64,000 bases of DNA from Rhodeus uyekii (lineage: Eukaryota > Chordata > Actinopteri > Cypriniformes > Acheilognathidae). This document shows positions 41,799 through 54,060 of this stretch, piece by piece. Below the pieces are notes generated by a model. It did no database searches. It was given only the letters and a program-made list of their open reading frames with translations, and was not told where the DNA came from. Where the stretch lies: contig JAWRVZ010000103.1 of the NCBI GenBank assembly GCA_037043235.1, forward strand, positions 1,589,001 through 1,653,000, written 5' to 3'. The position numbers were made by a program, and so were the translations under genes. The stretch's first letter is position 1, and each line of letters begins with the position of its first letter.

Positions 41799-43610
41799 GT
41801 GAAATTCACCGACCTGTGCTTTTTAAAAGGCAAAAAACAGTCTCACTGAGATCCTCATTTGATGAAATCTCTACAACCTGGTTTATTTTCAGCTGAACTC
41901 AGTATAACTTGATTTACTACTAGAGGGGTACAAAGTTCATAATCCAGAGTTCAGATGCTTAAGGAATCGTAAACATGAATCTAGTTCAGGTGTATGATTA
42001 AGCCAGTGAGGAGAATTAAATGCCAATACATGACACAATGTCTTATGACACTTGTACAACATTAAAAGTGCTGTTTACATGTTTAACAAAACAAACATAA
42101 ACATGCAGAAAATGGAAAACAACAACAGTGTATTTTTGAACACTACAATAGTATCGACAGATCTTATTTTTAAAATGTGATTTGATGTTTAAAAGTCTCC
42201 CTGTTAAAATGTCTTCATATAAATGTGGAATAAAATATTCACTGCAACAACTGAAGTGAGGTATAATGACTCAAAAGAAAAACTTCCTGCCTAGTCCATG
42301 TAATTTCTAGAGTCAGTAGAAGAAAAACAAAACAAAACGTCCATCATATTGATGTTTGTTATCATATGATCATCTCATAGAGCTCTGCTCTTCTTCTATA
42401 GTCCTGCGTGCCATTAACATTTAGATCTACACCAATGCCACTCATTTGTAAAATAAACAAAAACTTGGCAATTTGTTTCTTTAAGGCTTATTTCACTAGA
42501 AAAAAATTGCTGTTTCATTTGCAGTGTGTTGAACTTCACATGTGTCAGTTCAAGGTAACATTAATGATACTTACTGAAACTATTGCTAGTTTTAAAAAAC
42601 ATATTAAAATGGCAGAGCACACGTTTTCTTGTTTGTTTTTGTTTTGTTTGTGCTTTGACCTTTGTCACTCTGCAGAGATGAATGAAATATGTTAGATCTT
42701 TTCAAACGATTTGTCAGTAAAAATTGTTCCTCCTTTGTGAGGTGATATAAATTTTCTTACGATTTTATAAGTAAGTGACCTAATTTAACAGAGTAAAATG
42801 TCAGCATACGTGGCATGTGAGCAAAAGCGTGAGGACAATAATTCTGGCAGGTTATTATTGACAATAGTGGTCTTGACAGAATTTCATTTAGATAAAGTAC
42901 CTCCAACTTGCATACAGATCTACATTTTTGAGATAATCATTCCTCATTGTAACACAGCTTGTTTTATTAAGTTAGGAGTTATAATAAATACTTTTAAATT
43001 ATGAGAATTAAACTGCGCAAGTCAATGAATAAACATTGATAAACCATTAGTGCGACCACAAGTTACTGACTGACAGCTTACAGCTTGTTCCGCTGTACAT
43101 AGTCAATGATATAAATTTCAAAGATATTCAACCAACACACATCAAAATGACTATGGAAACTCTGTTCATGTGTAACTGGTCACTTCATGTGTTTTCTTTG
43201 ATCGGACAGCTATCCAATCGTGAAAAGACCGAAAGAGAGGGCAGAGAGTTTTGCAGAGAGACGTTTATTTGGCCAAGTCTAAATTGTAACAAAATGGATA
43301 GCTATCTGATCAGTAAAAACGCATGAATGACAGGTGTTTACAGGACTGATGGAAATTCTGTTCTTTAATGTCTAATTTGAACCTGAAAACAAATGTGGTA
43401 CCCCGAAATTAACCCAGAAACTTAAAAATGGCACCTCATGAAAATATTAGGTTGCCAACCCCTGCTCTAGTATGTTCTCATAATTGTGCACATAAGGATG
43501 TTTCATATTATTTTAGCTGTGGATATCAGATGCTCTTTTGCTTACACTGTGTGCAGTGTTTTGACAATGATGTTTAACAAGACATGTTTGTTGTGACACG
43601 TGCGCTACAG
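41799..43610. other. SLC22 intron 5
   Basis: About 1.8 kb of AT-rich sequence. No gene or defined repeat recognised. Confidence 0.45.
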
Positions 43611-43708
43611 TCGAGGGAAAATGCTGGAAGTTTGCAGACCTACAATCTCTGTGACCTGGTGAAGTCCCCTAACATCCGCTGCATTACTGTCCTGCTGTCC
43701 CTGGTTTG
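43611..43708 (+). CDS. slc22a5: slc22a5-like exon 6
   Basis: 98 bp, one codon shorter than human SLC22A5 as I recall it. Encodes SRENAGSLQTYNLCDLVKSP and NIRCITVLLSLVW. Donor TTTG|GTGAGA. Phase fits exon 7. Confidence 0.88.
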
Positions 43709-44642
43709 GTGAGAGCGCTTACATGTACTCAATATAGACACGGGCTATGTCCAAAATCGCATACTTCCTTACTATATTAGCTCCTTTCACACTGGGTAGT
43801 TATAGGAACATATTTATAGGAACTAGCCACCAGGGAGTTCCCCGGAAAACTAAATATTCCCCTAGGGCCATTTTCCTATTTGTATCCGCACCAGCAATAG
43901 GAACTCTGAAGTGAAGAAAGCTGGGGTTGTTGTTGTGTCGGTGCGGCAGACATTTATTTTGAAGGCACTGAGAACGAACTGACAAAAATGTCATGTCCTG
44001 GTGTTTCATGTGTGTCCGGCCAATCAGCGTACAACTACGTCACTGGTAGTTCCTAATGATGTTTTATCAACAAAGTTCGGGAGGAGCACGTTCAAATGAT
44101 TCACACAATCAACACGTCATCAGCAATTACACCTCATCCTATCAGCAGGAGAGGAAGCATGTATATATAGACAGGTTTGACTCACCTACAGCTCTTTGAC
44201 TTTTTCGGCATCCCTCCACTACCCCAACTCCTCACACTTAATTGTTCCTATCAAAGTCAGGATACGGGGGGAGTGCTCCAGGTTCGGGCTAAATACCGAG
44301 CTCGGAGCCCTCTCCTCGGACAGCACGCCAAATACGCTTACCATTTATTGCTCCTGAATCATTCGTAAGTGTGAACTCGTGAATTGTGCTGGGTTAAAAC
44401 CTACTCTGAAGTAGGAGGTAATTTAGTTCCCATTATCTGCAGTGCTAACACACAAAAAATATGGGTACTTTCACCATTAGTTCTAGGAACTATGGAAAGG
44501 TTACTCTGGTGAAAAAGCCCCTTATAATTGGCAAAAATCAGTTTGTGACACAAGAGTAGTATGTCCATAGTCACAGTACTCATAAAACACTATGTAAATA
44601 GATTCTGAAATATGCATACAATGGACACTTTACTATCCCATG
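43709..44642. other. SLC22 intron 6 start; possible weak MITE at about 43785-44515
   Basis: Weak inverted ends (CTCCTTTCACACTGGGTAG and the reverse of the 44480-44515 area) hint at a small DNA transposon, but the match is poor and no TSD is found. Confidence 0.25.
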
Positions 44643-45905
44643 GCAGGGTTCATAGCACATCAGTTAAAAAAAATTCCATGACTTTTCCATGTCAAAGTTA
44701 TAATTCTCGATGACATTTTAATGATTTTTCGTACTTGATTATGTACAGTCAAAAAATATAGTACACATACATGTATCAAAACCAGAAGAAACACATTTAA
44801 AAACAAAAGCAGTCTACAGCAATGGGCAAAACAGTCTGTAACCATATAGGATAACGCCAGTTGACAACTGGCCAACTGTCGCGCGATGCGGCTCTGGCTG
44901 TCAGGCGGTATAAATAGCATAAAGTGCGGCGATTACGTCAGAATCATGACTGAACACGGCACAGCTGGTCAAGCGGCGAACACGGCGGACATTGCAACGT
45001 CTCGTTCCCGTCTCTCAGGGAACCGAGTTTACGATAGTAACTGGAGAGAACGGTGTTTAATCTCGCCTTTAGAGAGACCAGATCAGCCTGAACCATTCAC
45101 CAATCACAGCGAAGAGGCACACAGCTCAACCAATGGCAACGCCGCCAGGTGTGCTCACTACTGATAGGTGCAGCTAAACCAATGAAATTTGCATGAAAAA
45201 TAGCACGCTGCACCTATTACATGGCAGACACGACTATTCAGAGCGCATTTAAGCACAGCTAATGTCAGAGCATTAGCGTCAACGGCAAAGCGGTGACAGT
45301 GAGCACATAAGCACAAGCTACTGTAAAATTGAGTATCTCACTTTATTAATTGAATAATTTATTCAATTACTCACCGAAAGCACTTGAGAAGCCAAAGATG
45401 GAACATTCAGTTTATAAAACCTGGCGAAAGTGTTCTGAAAAGAGCAGCCAGCAGCAAAACAGATAACATGTATTGACGTACCTCTAGACCAGGCCCACGA
45501 CGAAACAATAGCTCTCGTCGAGTGAGCTCTGATGTAGAGAGAGCATTCCTGTCCCTGTTCGCATAAGCCAAAGCAATAGCGTCCACTATCCAGTGAGAAA
45601 TAGAAGCAAGAACTCAAGAAGTTCCTAGAGCTTCTCACAGGCGGCGCTGACTGTCATTCGTCAATTAACAAACGCGGGAAGTGATGACCGTTGAGAAATG
45701 AAAAGATTATGGAGGATGGATTTAAGTAAAGAAAAAACTAAAAAAGGACGAAGTGAAAAAAAAATAGAGACAATAAGACAAATTTAATGACATTTCAATG
45801 ACATCATTGAGAAATCACAATTTTCCATGACATTTCAATGATTTTTCAAGACACTAAAAAATTCCCTGACTTTTACAGTTTTCCTTGACCGCTACGAACC
45901 CTGCA
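44643..45905. mobile_element. hAT-like MITE split by a DIRS fragment
   Basis: The outer ends are inverted: GCAGGGTTCATAGC at 44643 and the reverse complement GCAGGGTTCGTAGC at about 45904. Both arms carry TTCCATGACTTTTCCATGTC-like words. Between the arms sits DIRS sequence: terminus/ICR at 44845-45040 and recombinase fragment at 45363-45638. No clear 8-bp duplication was seen. Confidence 0.5.
44845..45640 (-). mobile_element. Truncated DIRS element (terminus plus tyrosine recombinase end)
   Basis: 44845-44960 matches the DIRS terminus (ATAGGATAACGCCAGTTGAC). About 44996-45040 contains the internal complementary region start (CTCTCAGGGAACCGAGTTTA). The minus-strand frame 45363-45638 gives HSTRAIVSSWAWSRGTS and FQNTFARFYKLNVPSLAS, the HxxR and Tyr boxes of the recombinase. 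The RT part is missing. Confidence 0.75.
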
Positions 45906-46344
45906 TGAGGCCACAGGAGATGATTTGTGAATGGCAGTGAAGTGACACCGCTGCAGAGTACTTATTAGTACCTATTCAAGAGAGTGTTTGATTTTGGGCG
46001 TAGCCATTATCTGGTTCAAGATGTGGATTAGTGCATATATAAGTACCCTGTTAAATTCTACATATTTGTGTTTGTTTACTTTGTTGATCTGTTTTTTACA
46101 TATAGTCACTACTCTGTAACAAGCACTAGGCTCCAGACTTCAGAGACAACTAATGAAAGTGCTTCTCTTGTGCTTGTCTAATTTACTTTAAAATATGTCT
46201 TATTTTACACACTCTTAGTAAAAAAGGTTCAACGAGGCTCTATAGAGAACCATAGAGTTCTTGATTAAATTTTAAAGAATGCTTGTGAAGTCAAACTGGA
46301 ATAGACTGGTTAATTAATTTATTAGAATCCAAAAAAAAACAAAG

Positions 46345-46997
46345 TGTCAGGGTCTGTCACTTCGCTCTTGTTTTCTAGTGTTTCAGTGATAGAGCTTTGA
46401 CACTGCCCTATTGTCATGTCTTTGTGGGAGCGCGCGACTCTCTTGTCTGTCTAGCATCTTGTGTGCGGGACGTGTTGTTCGATCCCGGCATTTTGGTCTT
46501 GTTCAGTTTTGGTTTTGTGTCGGGATTCGGACATTCATGGCCTGTGTGTTTGTCCCTCTACATCATGTGAGAGTGTGTGGTTTTGAACTTCGCTCGGGCC
46601 GCACTCTCTGTTGTCTGCGTGTTTTGTATTGCACATAGTTTGTGTTTTCACTAGCTGCGTGCTGTCTTTTGTTGTTTCGTGTGGACACGCGACTTATTGT
46701 GTAACCCTCCCCATCTTGTTTCCTCATTATTGTTTGATTTGCCCCACCTGTCCTCCCTCATTCACCTGGCCTTGTGTTCTCTATTTTTTCCCCTCGTGTT
46801 TGCTGTCCTGTACTGCTTCGTTGTCTTAATGCCGTTTCTAATGCCTGTCATTGATGTCTAGTCCTGTCAAGTCGGTCGGTCAGTCATTCAGTCTTGTTTT
46901 CCCTCTCGGGGAAGTTTTTGTTTTATTTTATATTAAATAAAAGTAACCCTTCCTCCGGCAGATGAGTCCTCGCTACGTCTCTCAGCCAACCATGACA
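46345..46997 (+). mobile_element. LTR (probably BEL/Pao or gypsy)
   Basis: Starts TGTCAGGGTCTGTCAC and ends CCAACCATGACA, with TTATATTAAATAAAAG before the end. A partial inverted copy lies at about 49180-49380. No target duplication was found, so it may be the 5' LTR of the remnant that follows or an unrelated solo LTR. Confidence 0.6.
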
Positions 46998-48170
46998 AAT
47001 AGATCATCAAAGTTAAAACAACCTCTTGACCAAATCGTGTGCTCTAAAGATAAGGATTATAAGGAAATGAGAGATTTAAGGAAAAGTATGTTTGTGGGTG
47101 TGTATGCGAGGCAGAGGAGAAACAATATTCTCCATCAGACTTCTGCGTTCACAGCCAAAGTGAGTAGAATTTACATCAGTATTGCCTGAGTGACAGCGGA
47201 CATTCTTTCCAGACATACCTCTTTTTGAACTTGCGAGTCTCCAAGTATTTGAATAGCTTATAATCCATCGGGAAGGCCAGTTAGACCCTCAGAGAGTCCA
47301 AATTGTCGGAAACCTTGCGTTGTGGCCACTAGAAAAGATTAGTCGGAGGAAATTCATGCTGAGCTCTTTCAGCAGGTCAATGTATCATTTCCCGCATATC
47401 CAAAATGCTCTTTGCAAGGTTAATGAGAATGGCAGCTGTGAACAACACAGAGGGAAAAGAGTAACGTCCATTGGCCTGTCACAAGCCATCGGTCCAAATG
47501 CTGCAATTGGTAGCCAAAACTTTCTGGAATGGTGGAAGTGGGATTCCACTGGCGCAACATATGAGCTGAAGTGCGGGGGTTGCCGCTGCAGAAACTGCCG
47601 ACCAACCTGGAAAGAAATGACTCTTGCTGAGGAGAGAGAACTCAAAATAGTATGAGAGAGCCTCACTTACATCATGGAGTGCAACCACAGCAACGAGCCG
47701 CATTGACATGCTAAATATCCTTGGTTATAAGACCCAGCCTCCTTGCCATATAACAGTTGTGCGGTTGAGGCTGTGTTCCTGAGAATGGAGAAAAATATTA
47801 GCCAAAGAACCTGAATTGAAGGCTCCCTATACTGCTCAAATGCAAGACATCTTTGACAAAAGGGCTGCAGCAAAGTTATGTGAAAATACAATCACTCACT
47901 GGAGCTGGCCTGTGTTGTATGTAAGCAATCTTATTGCTTATAATTCTCACTCACTCACAACCCCAGTGATGCTTGTTTGGGACAGCAGCCAAAGATTGAG
48001 AGATTTCAGCATGAAGGACTTGTTACTGAAAGACCCAGACTTCTTCAAACAGACACGTGCTTTCCTGTTAAGATTCAGGAACACTGGAATTCAGTGTGGT
48101 TGGAAGACCATGAAATGCATCTGCACTGATTCCTTTGGCAAGACTCTTAGCTAAGTGAACATGTTCACAA
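46998..48170 (+). pseudogene. BEL/Pao pol remnant (A17-type protease/RT region)
   Basis: Plus-strand peptides in changing frames match the BEL/Pao Pol order: GGCRCRNCRPTWKEMTLAEE; APYTAQMQDIFDKRAAAKL; then SLTTPVMLVWDSSQRLRDFS and MKDLLLKDPDFFKQTRAFLL with RFR. Stops and frameshifts are frequent. It resides in SLC22 intron 6. Confidence 0.7.
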
Positions 48171-49180
48171 GAGTCAGTATTGGAGACAAGTCAGCAGGGT
48201 ATTTGTGAAACTGTCAATTTGCCATTCTTTGTTCAGTTTTAGGAAGAGTGCAGAATACTCCAGCATGACAGCAATAGTAATGACATTCTCACATCCCACA
48301 ACAACCTTCGCCAGTTGAAGTCCATTGTGGCAAACGTAGAGTTGACCGTAAAAGCTAGACGATTCTTTCTCAAGTCATGGGTCTTCTCAGGTTAAAGTGG
48401 AAAGCTTGAGCCCAGACACCTAATTCACTGACGAGTAGAGAGTTGTTGAATCTGGTGTTGGGTGTACAGTCCAGTACGCCTAATAACTCCAGCCAAGCAG
48501 AAGGTAGCAATTCTAGTTCGAAGAATGACTTGGGGCACCGCCCTCTCCATTAGTCTCAGAGAAGATGCAACCAAAATGAAATGCTCTGTGGTTTCAATGG
48601 CCCATGACCAAGTAAACACTGAAATAAATCATGTAAATTTTTTGTATAAATCATAATACTGGAATGCAGAAGTACTACACAGAACAAACTGTCAGTTTAT
48701 GTAAGACAGCATGTTTTAAAACATACATAAATGGGATAACTCATGTGCTTTGTATGCTTAGAAGCTGGTATCAAGTTATATGAGAATGCGCTGTCTCTTT
48801 TTTTCTTATTTAAATTCATACCACAACAGCATATGACTTTAATATAGTGTCAGCAAAGTGTCAACTACAGCATAGTGTCTTTATAGACATCTTAGTATAT
48901 GTATTTTTATATCAAATTGTACCTTCATTATAAATGGACAGCATTACATTTTTACCATGTCTAGCAAATTGAAAAATAAAATAAAATGGCTATAAAAGTT
49001 AAATAGTTAATGATCCTCTCCTGTCTGTGATATGTTTGTATGCAGGGCGTGGTTTTCGTACCCTAGTACCCTGGTATCCTGGTACTTCGGTCTTCAAACT
49101 CAAAACTGCATGTGGTCAAAGACCAAGACAGAGCGCAGGAGAACGAGAAAACAGTCATCTCGTGCGCTCACAACAGAAGA
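48171..49180. other. SLC22 intron 6, probable continuing BEL/Pao debris
   Basis: Scattered plus-strand peptides such as VAILVRRMTWGTALSISL may belong to the same retroelement, but nothing diagnostic is left. Confidence 0.3.
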
Positions 49181-49380
49181 CTAACTCACAGAGCATGAAT
49201 GTCCGAATCCCGACACAAAGCTGAAAACAAAATTGACTGGTGTCAGGATCTGAACACCATGCCCCGCACACAAGACATGTCAGAGACAGGAGAGTGCACA
49301 CAGACACGACCATATGGCAGTGTCAGGGCTCTGTCACAAAACCAAGAGTAAACTAGTCCAAAGTGACAGAACCCTGACAA
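49181..49380 (-). mobile_element. Partial inverted copy of the 46345 LTR family
   Basis: Reverse complement shares GGGATTCGGACATTCATG and the CACTTTGG..GTTCTGTCACTT words with 46345-46560. The + strand ends CAGAACCCTGACA. Confidence 0.6.
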
Positions 49381-50023
49381 CTAAACAACTAAAAGCCTTT
49401 CACATCTTTCTGCACTAATTATATAAAACTATAATGTCAGTACACCATAGTCATAGAAATGAATAGATCAATGCATTTAAATTGCTGTTATCCTCCCGAA
49501 CATCATTCATTTATGAAACTGAGCATGTTTGCCTTGATGGAAACCTGCTGCTACAAGCTACTAAGAATCTTACAGCTATTAAGAAACATTAACTCATAAA
49601 TAAAATGTATCCCTCTAATGTAATACAAGTATAAATAGAACAACAATTGTTAACCCACAGGTTTGAACTACGCTCCCCATCAAAAGTGATTCAGATTTCA
49701 ACTTGTGCGTGTCCAGATCTGTGTGCGCACATACAGAACAGAATTTGTGCATGTGATTAGTCCTGCTTATGTGAGACCTGTCAGGATTCATAGTTTTATT
49801 ATTTCTTCTTGCAAAATGCTGATTTGTGTGCACAAACATATATATATTTTCTGGAAGAGCTGGCCAATCAATAATATTGATGAATATTAAGTGTTACGTG
49901 TCCCCAACTAAGCAAGCCAGAGGCGACAGTGGCAAGGAACCAAAACTCCAGCAGGTGACGAAATGTATGAAGAACAGTTCTCTTCTGGCCAACAGCAAAA
50001 CAGTGCATGTGTCACGTCTTCAC

Positions 50024-50703
50024 TAGGGACCAACCAAATTTTCCGTGACATTTTCTGTGACATTTTCCGTGAAATCGGCCACTTTCCGTGAAAACACCCA
50101 ACAAGCGTGAAATAGTGAAATTTTTATTGAAGATAAATATTTTTACTGATAAAGAATATACCAGGAGCAGATGATCGTAGCGTCTTAGCCGAGTTTGCAG
50201 TCTACAAAACAGCAGCAAAAGAAGTTCCGCCGGATACGAGTATAACAGCATTCTGGCGTTCGCACAGCAGTCGGTTTCCTCTGCTGAGCCGGCTGCATTG
50301 CGCTACCTTTCTGTACCAACGAACAGCGTTGACGCGGAGAGAAGTGTCAGCCAGTACACAAACGTCAATGCACCGCAGCGACAGAATATGTCAGCAACCA
50401 CGTTGGTCGGCCAAGTTTTGACCACGAAAAACTAAACTATTTCATTAATGTCACGTGGCATTGCGGAGTGTGTGGCTACGTGCGTTGTAGTCGTATTTTG
50501 TTTCCTTTTTGTTTTTTAATACAGGACGAACAGTTGAAAAGTGGTATTTTAGAATACAAAACAGCGGGTGTGACAGCAGATGGACTGATTGCAGTGATTG
50601 GTGCCTAAAAATTGTACCCGTGAATTTTCCGTGTAATCGAGTGTTTTTTTAAAAACCTTCCGTGAAATTGCGAATTTTTACCCGTGAATTTGGTTGGTCC
50701 CTA
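50024..50703. mobile_element. hAT-type non-autonomous DNA transposon (680 bp) inside an LTR
   Basis: Termini TAGGGACCAACCAAATTTTC and its inverse GAATTTGGTTGGTCCCTA are flanked by the 8-bp duplication GTCTTCAC (50016-50023 and 50704-50711), which fits the hAT target pattern nTnnnnAn. It has no transposase ORF. The empty site is preserved in the right LTR (52275-52282). Confidence 0.93.
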
Positions 50704-51011
50704 GTCTTCACCTAACCTGGACTCTTATTTTGCCTTTTTTCAGTCACATGTTAATTTTGTTCTAGATCTTTCTGTCACCCATCAGTTGTCATAGTCACTA
50801 ATCATCACAGGTGTTTGTCTTTTGTTCATTATCACTAGTATATTTAGTTCTCCTTCTCCACCTTTCAGTTGTCGGTAGTTGTTTGTGCATTTCACATGTT
50901 GGTTGCTTTCTCGTGTGTTTGTACTGCTGTTACGGTCACGCTGCAGTTCTTATTAAAGTTTAATTGGAAACCTTCATCATCGTCCTCGTCTTCGCCTTCA
51001 GCCCGTGATAG

Positions 51012-51019
51012 AACTACCG
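51012..51019 (+). promoter_or_regulatory. Putative self-primer binding site of the 50010-52581 element
   Basis: AACTACCG lies 1 nt after the 5' LTR end (51010). It is the complement of CGGTAGTT in the LTR (50873-50880), which is about 33 nt after a TATATTT box (50839-50845). Only 8 nt pair exactly, so on its own this is suggestive. Confidence 0.45.
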
Positions 51020-52268
51020 TGATAGAACGACTTTTGGAAGAAGAAAAGGAAAAGGTTAGTCACCTAGAAAAGACTTTGAAAAGGATGGATTATCGACTGG
51101 AGTTTGTCACCATCGCCCATAGAAACACGGACTTTCTAAAGTTCACTATGGAGTTCAGCGCGCTCGCCGCGTTGTCACCCTTTGATGACGCAACGCTAAA
51201 TTCACTGTACTGGATTGGGGCGAATTACCATCAAAAGAGGAAACTCCTGGAGAGCGAAAACCCCCGGTCTAGACAGCCAGTCCATCCAGTCTCTCCTCCT
51301 GAGCCTGCTGCCCGTCAGCCAGCGCCCAAGCCTGCCGCTCGCCAGCCAGAGCCAGAGCCCGATCCAGAGATCCGCCAGCCAGAGCCCGATCCAGAGATCC
51401 GCCAGCCAGAGCCCGAGCCCAATCGCCGGCCGACTTGGACCTCCCTTTGCCGGAACCACCGGCCAACCTGGAGCTCAGTCTACAGGACCCTGCAGACTTC
51501 CCACCCAGCCTCCCTCTCCCACCTCCTCTACTGAGTCAGCACTCAGCACCTCCTCTGCCAGTGTCCCGCGCCCCATTGCTGGCTCCTGTTAACACCTGGG
51601 AGCTGCCATGTGTCGATGGGTCACCGTCATCGGAAAGCGCTGAGGGGATCCGGATTCCGCCTCAAACCTCAGGACCCTGCACTCCACCTCGGCCCGTCAA
51701 CACATCGGCTCCGCCTTGGCTCCTCCCTCCCTCAGCTCCACCGACCTCCCTCAGCCAAACGTCTCCATCGGGTTCCATCGTCCCTCCGGCTCCACCTTGG
51801 TCTGTCGTCGCTTGGCCTCCATCTTCGGCTCCAGCTGGCTCCTCCTTCCCCCCCGGCTCCGCCTTGGTCCTCAGTCACACCGCCTTTGACTCTGTCCTCT
51901 GTCCTGTCGGTGTCGCTTCGGACGCTCGTCGCTGCGGCTCTGCCTCGGTCTCCGGGCCCAACGGCATCGTTTGGGTCTATCGGTGATTCGGCTACATCCT
52001 GGGACTCATCGGCTTCGTCTCCGTCGGTTGTCACCATGATCCCCGCCATCTGCCTTCATCCCTGGCTCCACCCTCCGTCGACTCCACCGTGTGCTGTCAG
52101 CGGCTTGCTCTGGGTCTGCCACCTGGACCGTCCTCCTCCATGGCCATCACTTCCTGCCGTCATCATCCCATCATCATCTCCCGGTCTACGCCCACCTCCT
52201 AAGCCTCCTCCCTCCTCTGTTGGTCATTTAATCGGTGCGAGGACGCACCTTGCCGAGGGGGGGAGTAA
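51020..52268 (+). pseudogene. Pro-rich ORF region of the 50010-52581 element
   Basis: The first frame is open from inside the 5' LTR to 51534. It has a coiled-coil-like ERLLEEEKEKVSHLEKTLKR, then MEFSALAALSPFDDATLN, then repeats of the type ARQPEPEPDPEIRQPEPDPE. The theme continues in other frames as SAPPWLLPPSAPP- and APPWSVVAWPPSSAP-like proline-rich stretches, so at least two frame changes have occurred. The IRQPEPDPE unit is shared with the element at 7584-10816, pointing to one superfamily. No enzymatic domain is present. Confidence 0.55.
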
Positions 52269-53611
52269 TGTCACGTCTTCACCTAACCTGGACTCTTATT
52301 TTGCCTTTTTTCAGTCACATGTTCATTTTGTTCTAGATCTTTCTGTCACCCATCAGTTGTCATAGTCACTAATCATCACAGGTGTTTGTCTTTTGTTCAT
52401 TATCACTAGTATATTTAGTTCTCCTTCTCCACCTTTCAGTTGTCGGTAGTTGTTTGTGCATTTCACCTGTTGGTTGCTTTCTCGTGTGTTTGTACTGCTG
52501 TTACGGTCACTCTGCAGTTCTTATTAAAGTTTAATTGGTAACCTTCATCATCGTCCTCGTCTTCGCCTTCAGCCCGTGACAGCATGATTGTTATATTGAC
52601 AACATTTCAGGTCAGAAGTCAGATTGAGATCGGGACACTCAAAATATTTAATCCAGTTCTATCTGGTTGGAAATCGAGTTCATGAGGTCTTCACCTTGGG
52701 ACTGTCTAATAAAGTCACGTCTCTGCAGACACTTCAGGGCTGTGTTGTGGTCGTGTTGAGGATCAGGTCCTTCATCTGATCTGGATGTCGGATCCGGCTG
52801 ACCATGGTAACATCGGGATAAACAGAGACTAATATCAGCGTAGATCCAATTCTTCTTATGAAACGAGTACATCAGGTGTTATGGTAATGTTCCCGATTCC
52901 GGCTGACCTAAATTATGCAGCCTTTTTTTTTTTAAATGTTATGTGATGTTTTTAGTCTAGATTTAAACTGACAGAGTGTCTGCTTCCTGAACTGTATTAG
53001 GAAGACTGTTCCAGAGTTTAGGAGCTAATTAGGAAAAGGATCGACCGCCAGCAGTTGACTTTGATATTATAGGTATTATCAACTGGCCAGAATTTTGGGA
53101 TCGCAATAGACGTGAAGGAATATAATGTGTTAAGAGATCGCTCAAGTACTGTGGAGCTAAACCATTTAATGCTTTGTAAGTAATTAGCAAGATTTTAAAA
53201 TGTATTTGTTGTTTAATAGGGAGCCAGTGCAGGTTTGACAGAACTGGGGTAATATGCTCATACTTCCTGGTTCTAGTAAGAACTCGAGGTCCTGCATTTT
53301 GGACTAGCTTGAGTTTGTTTATTAAGCGTGCAGGGCAACCACCCAGTAGAGCGTTTCAATAATCTAGCCTTGAGCTCATGAACGCATTAACTAACGTTTT
53401 TGCATTTGTCATTGATAGCATATTTTGTAATTTAGATATAATTTTAAGATGTAAGAATGCTGTTTTACAGATGCTAGAAACGTGGCTTTCAAAAAGAGAA
53501 AACAAAAGGAGCTACTGTCAAAGCAGAAATGTGTGCAGCAGTGTTTGGCATGCACCTGCGGATGTCCTTTGAGCAGCAAAGCTAAATTAGAGTTGTTGGT
53601 ACCACTTGTTT

Positions 53612-54060
53612 GGTTGATATATGGCTGAATCCAACAAATCACAAAGCTGCAAGATATGGTGATGGATACAATGTACACAAAACATTGCTGATGATCACAA
53701 AAAATCATGTCAAAATTTTCATGTCTCAAAAATTCAGAGTGGCAAAATGGACCCATCTCTTTTTGAGCTTGTCAGTAAGTGAGTGGCCAATTAAGTCAGC
53801 TAAGGATCTAGCAGCTATCGCTCGAGAAAGCATCAGTAAGCTTCAAAAGAAGGCATTTTCAGCTGCACTGACAAATTCCAAAGTAAAAAAGCAGAACTCT
53901 AAGGATTAAGGCAAAGTGAGGATCTCATCCAAGTCCAAGCGAAAACAAGGAGACCACATGCAGGATCATATATTCAAAACCTGTGTAATATGGAGCATTT
54001 CAGTGATCTGACCCGACTACTTAAAACAGTAATGTGGGTTTGGAGAGTAGCAAAAAAGTC
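53612..54060 (+). pseudogene. BEL/Pao integrase-end remnant
   Basis: Plus-strand peptide VDIWLNPTNHKAARYGDGYN, SQKFRVAKWTHLFLSLSVSE then WPIKSAKDLAAIARESISKL and QKKAFSAALT resembles, as I recall it, a conserved stretch of fish BEL/Pao polyproteins. It ends in a stop at 53907-53909, and further fragments follow out of frame. Confidence 0.5.

Larger units (their letters stand above)
50010..52581 (+). mobile_element. Non-autonomous LTR retrotransposon, itself split by a hAT element
   Basis: LTRs: left 50010-51010 (313 bp once the hAT insertion and one TSD copy are removed) and right 52269-52581 (313 bp). Both start TGTCACGTCTTCACCTAACC and end TCAGCCCGTGAYA. The target duplication GCATG is at 50005-50009 and 52582-52586. 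The right LTR is preceded by a G-rich polypurine tract (52256-52265). The interior (about 1.26 kb) lacks RT or integrase. It lies in SLC22 intron 6. Confidence 0.92.
49868..53480 (-). mobile_element. L2 LINE 3' half, split by a nested LTR element
   Basis: The left piece (49868-50009) is the reverse of the L2 3' UTR (CCCCAACTAAGCAAGCCAGA, GGAACCAAAACTCCAGCAGG). The right piece (52582 to about 53480) is the reverse of the preceding UTR and ORF end (ACACCTGATG.., CTGTTCCAGAGTTTAGGAGC, TCAAGTACTGTGGAGCTAAA). The ORF part is non-functional. The 5-bp repeat GCATG brackets the intervening LTR element. Confidence 0.85.

Noticed and set aside
46345..46997. Complete BEL element spanning 46345-49380
   Set aside because: The two LTR-like sequences are in opposite orientation and no target duplication was found, so they are not a pair from one insertion.
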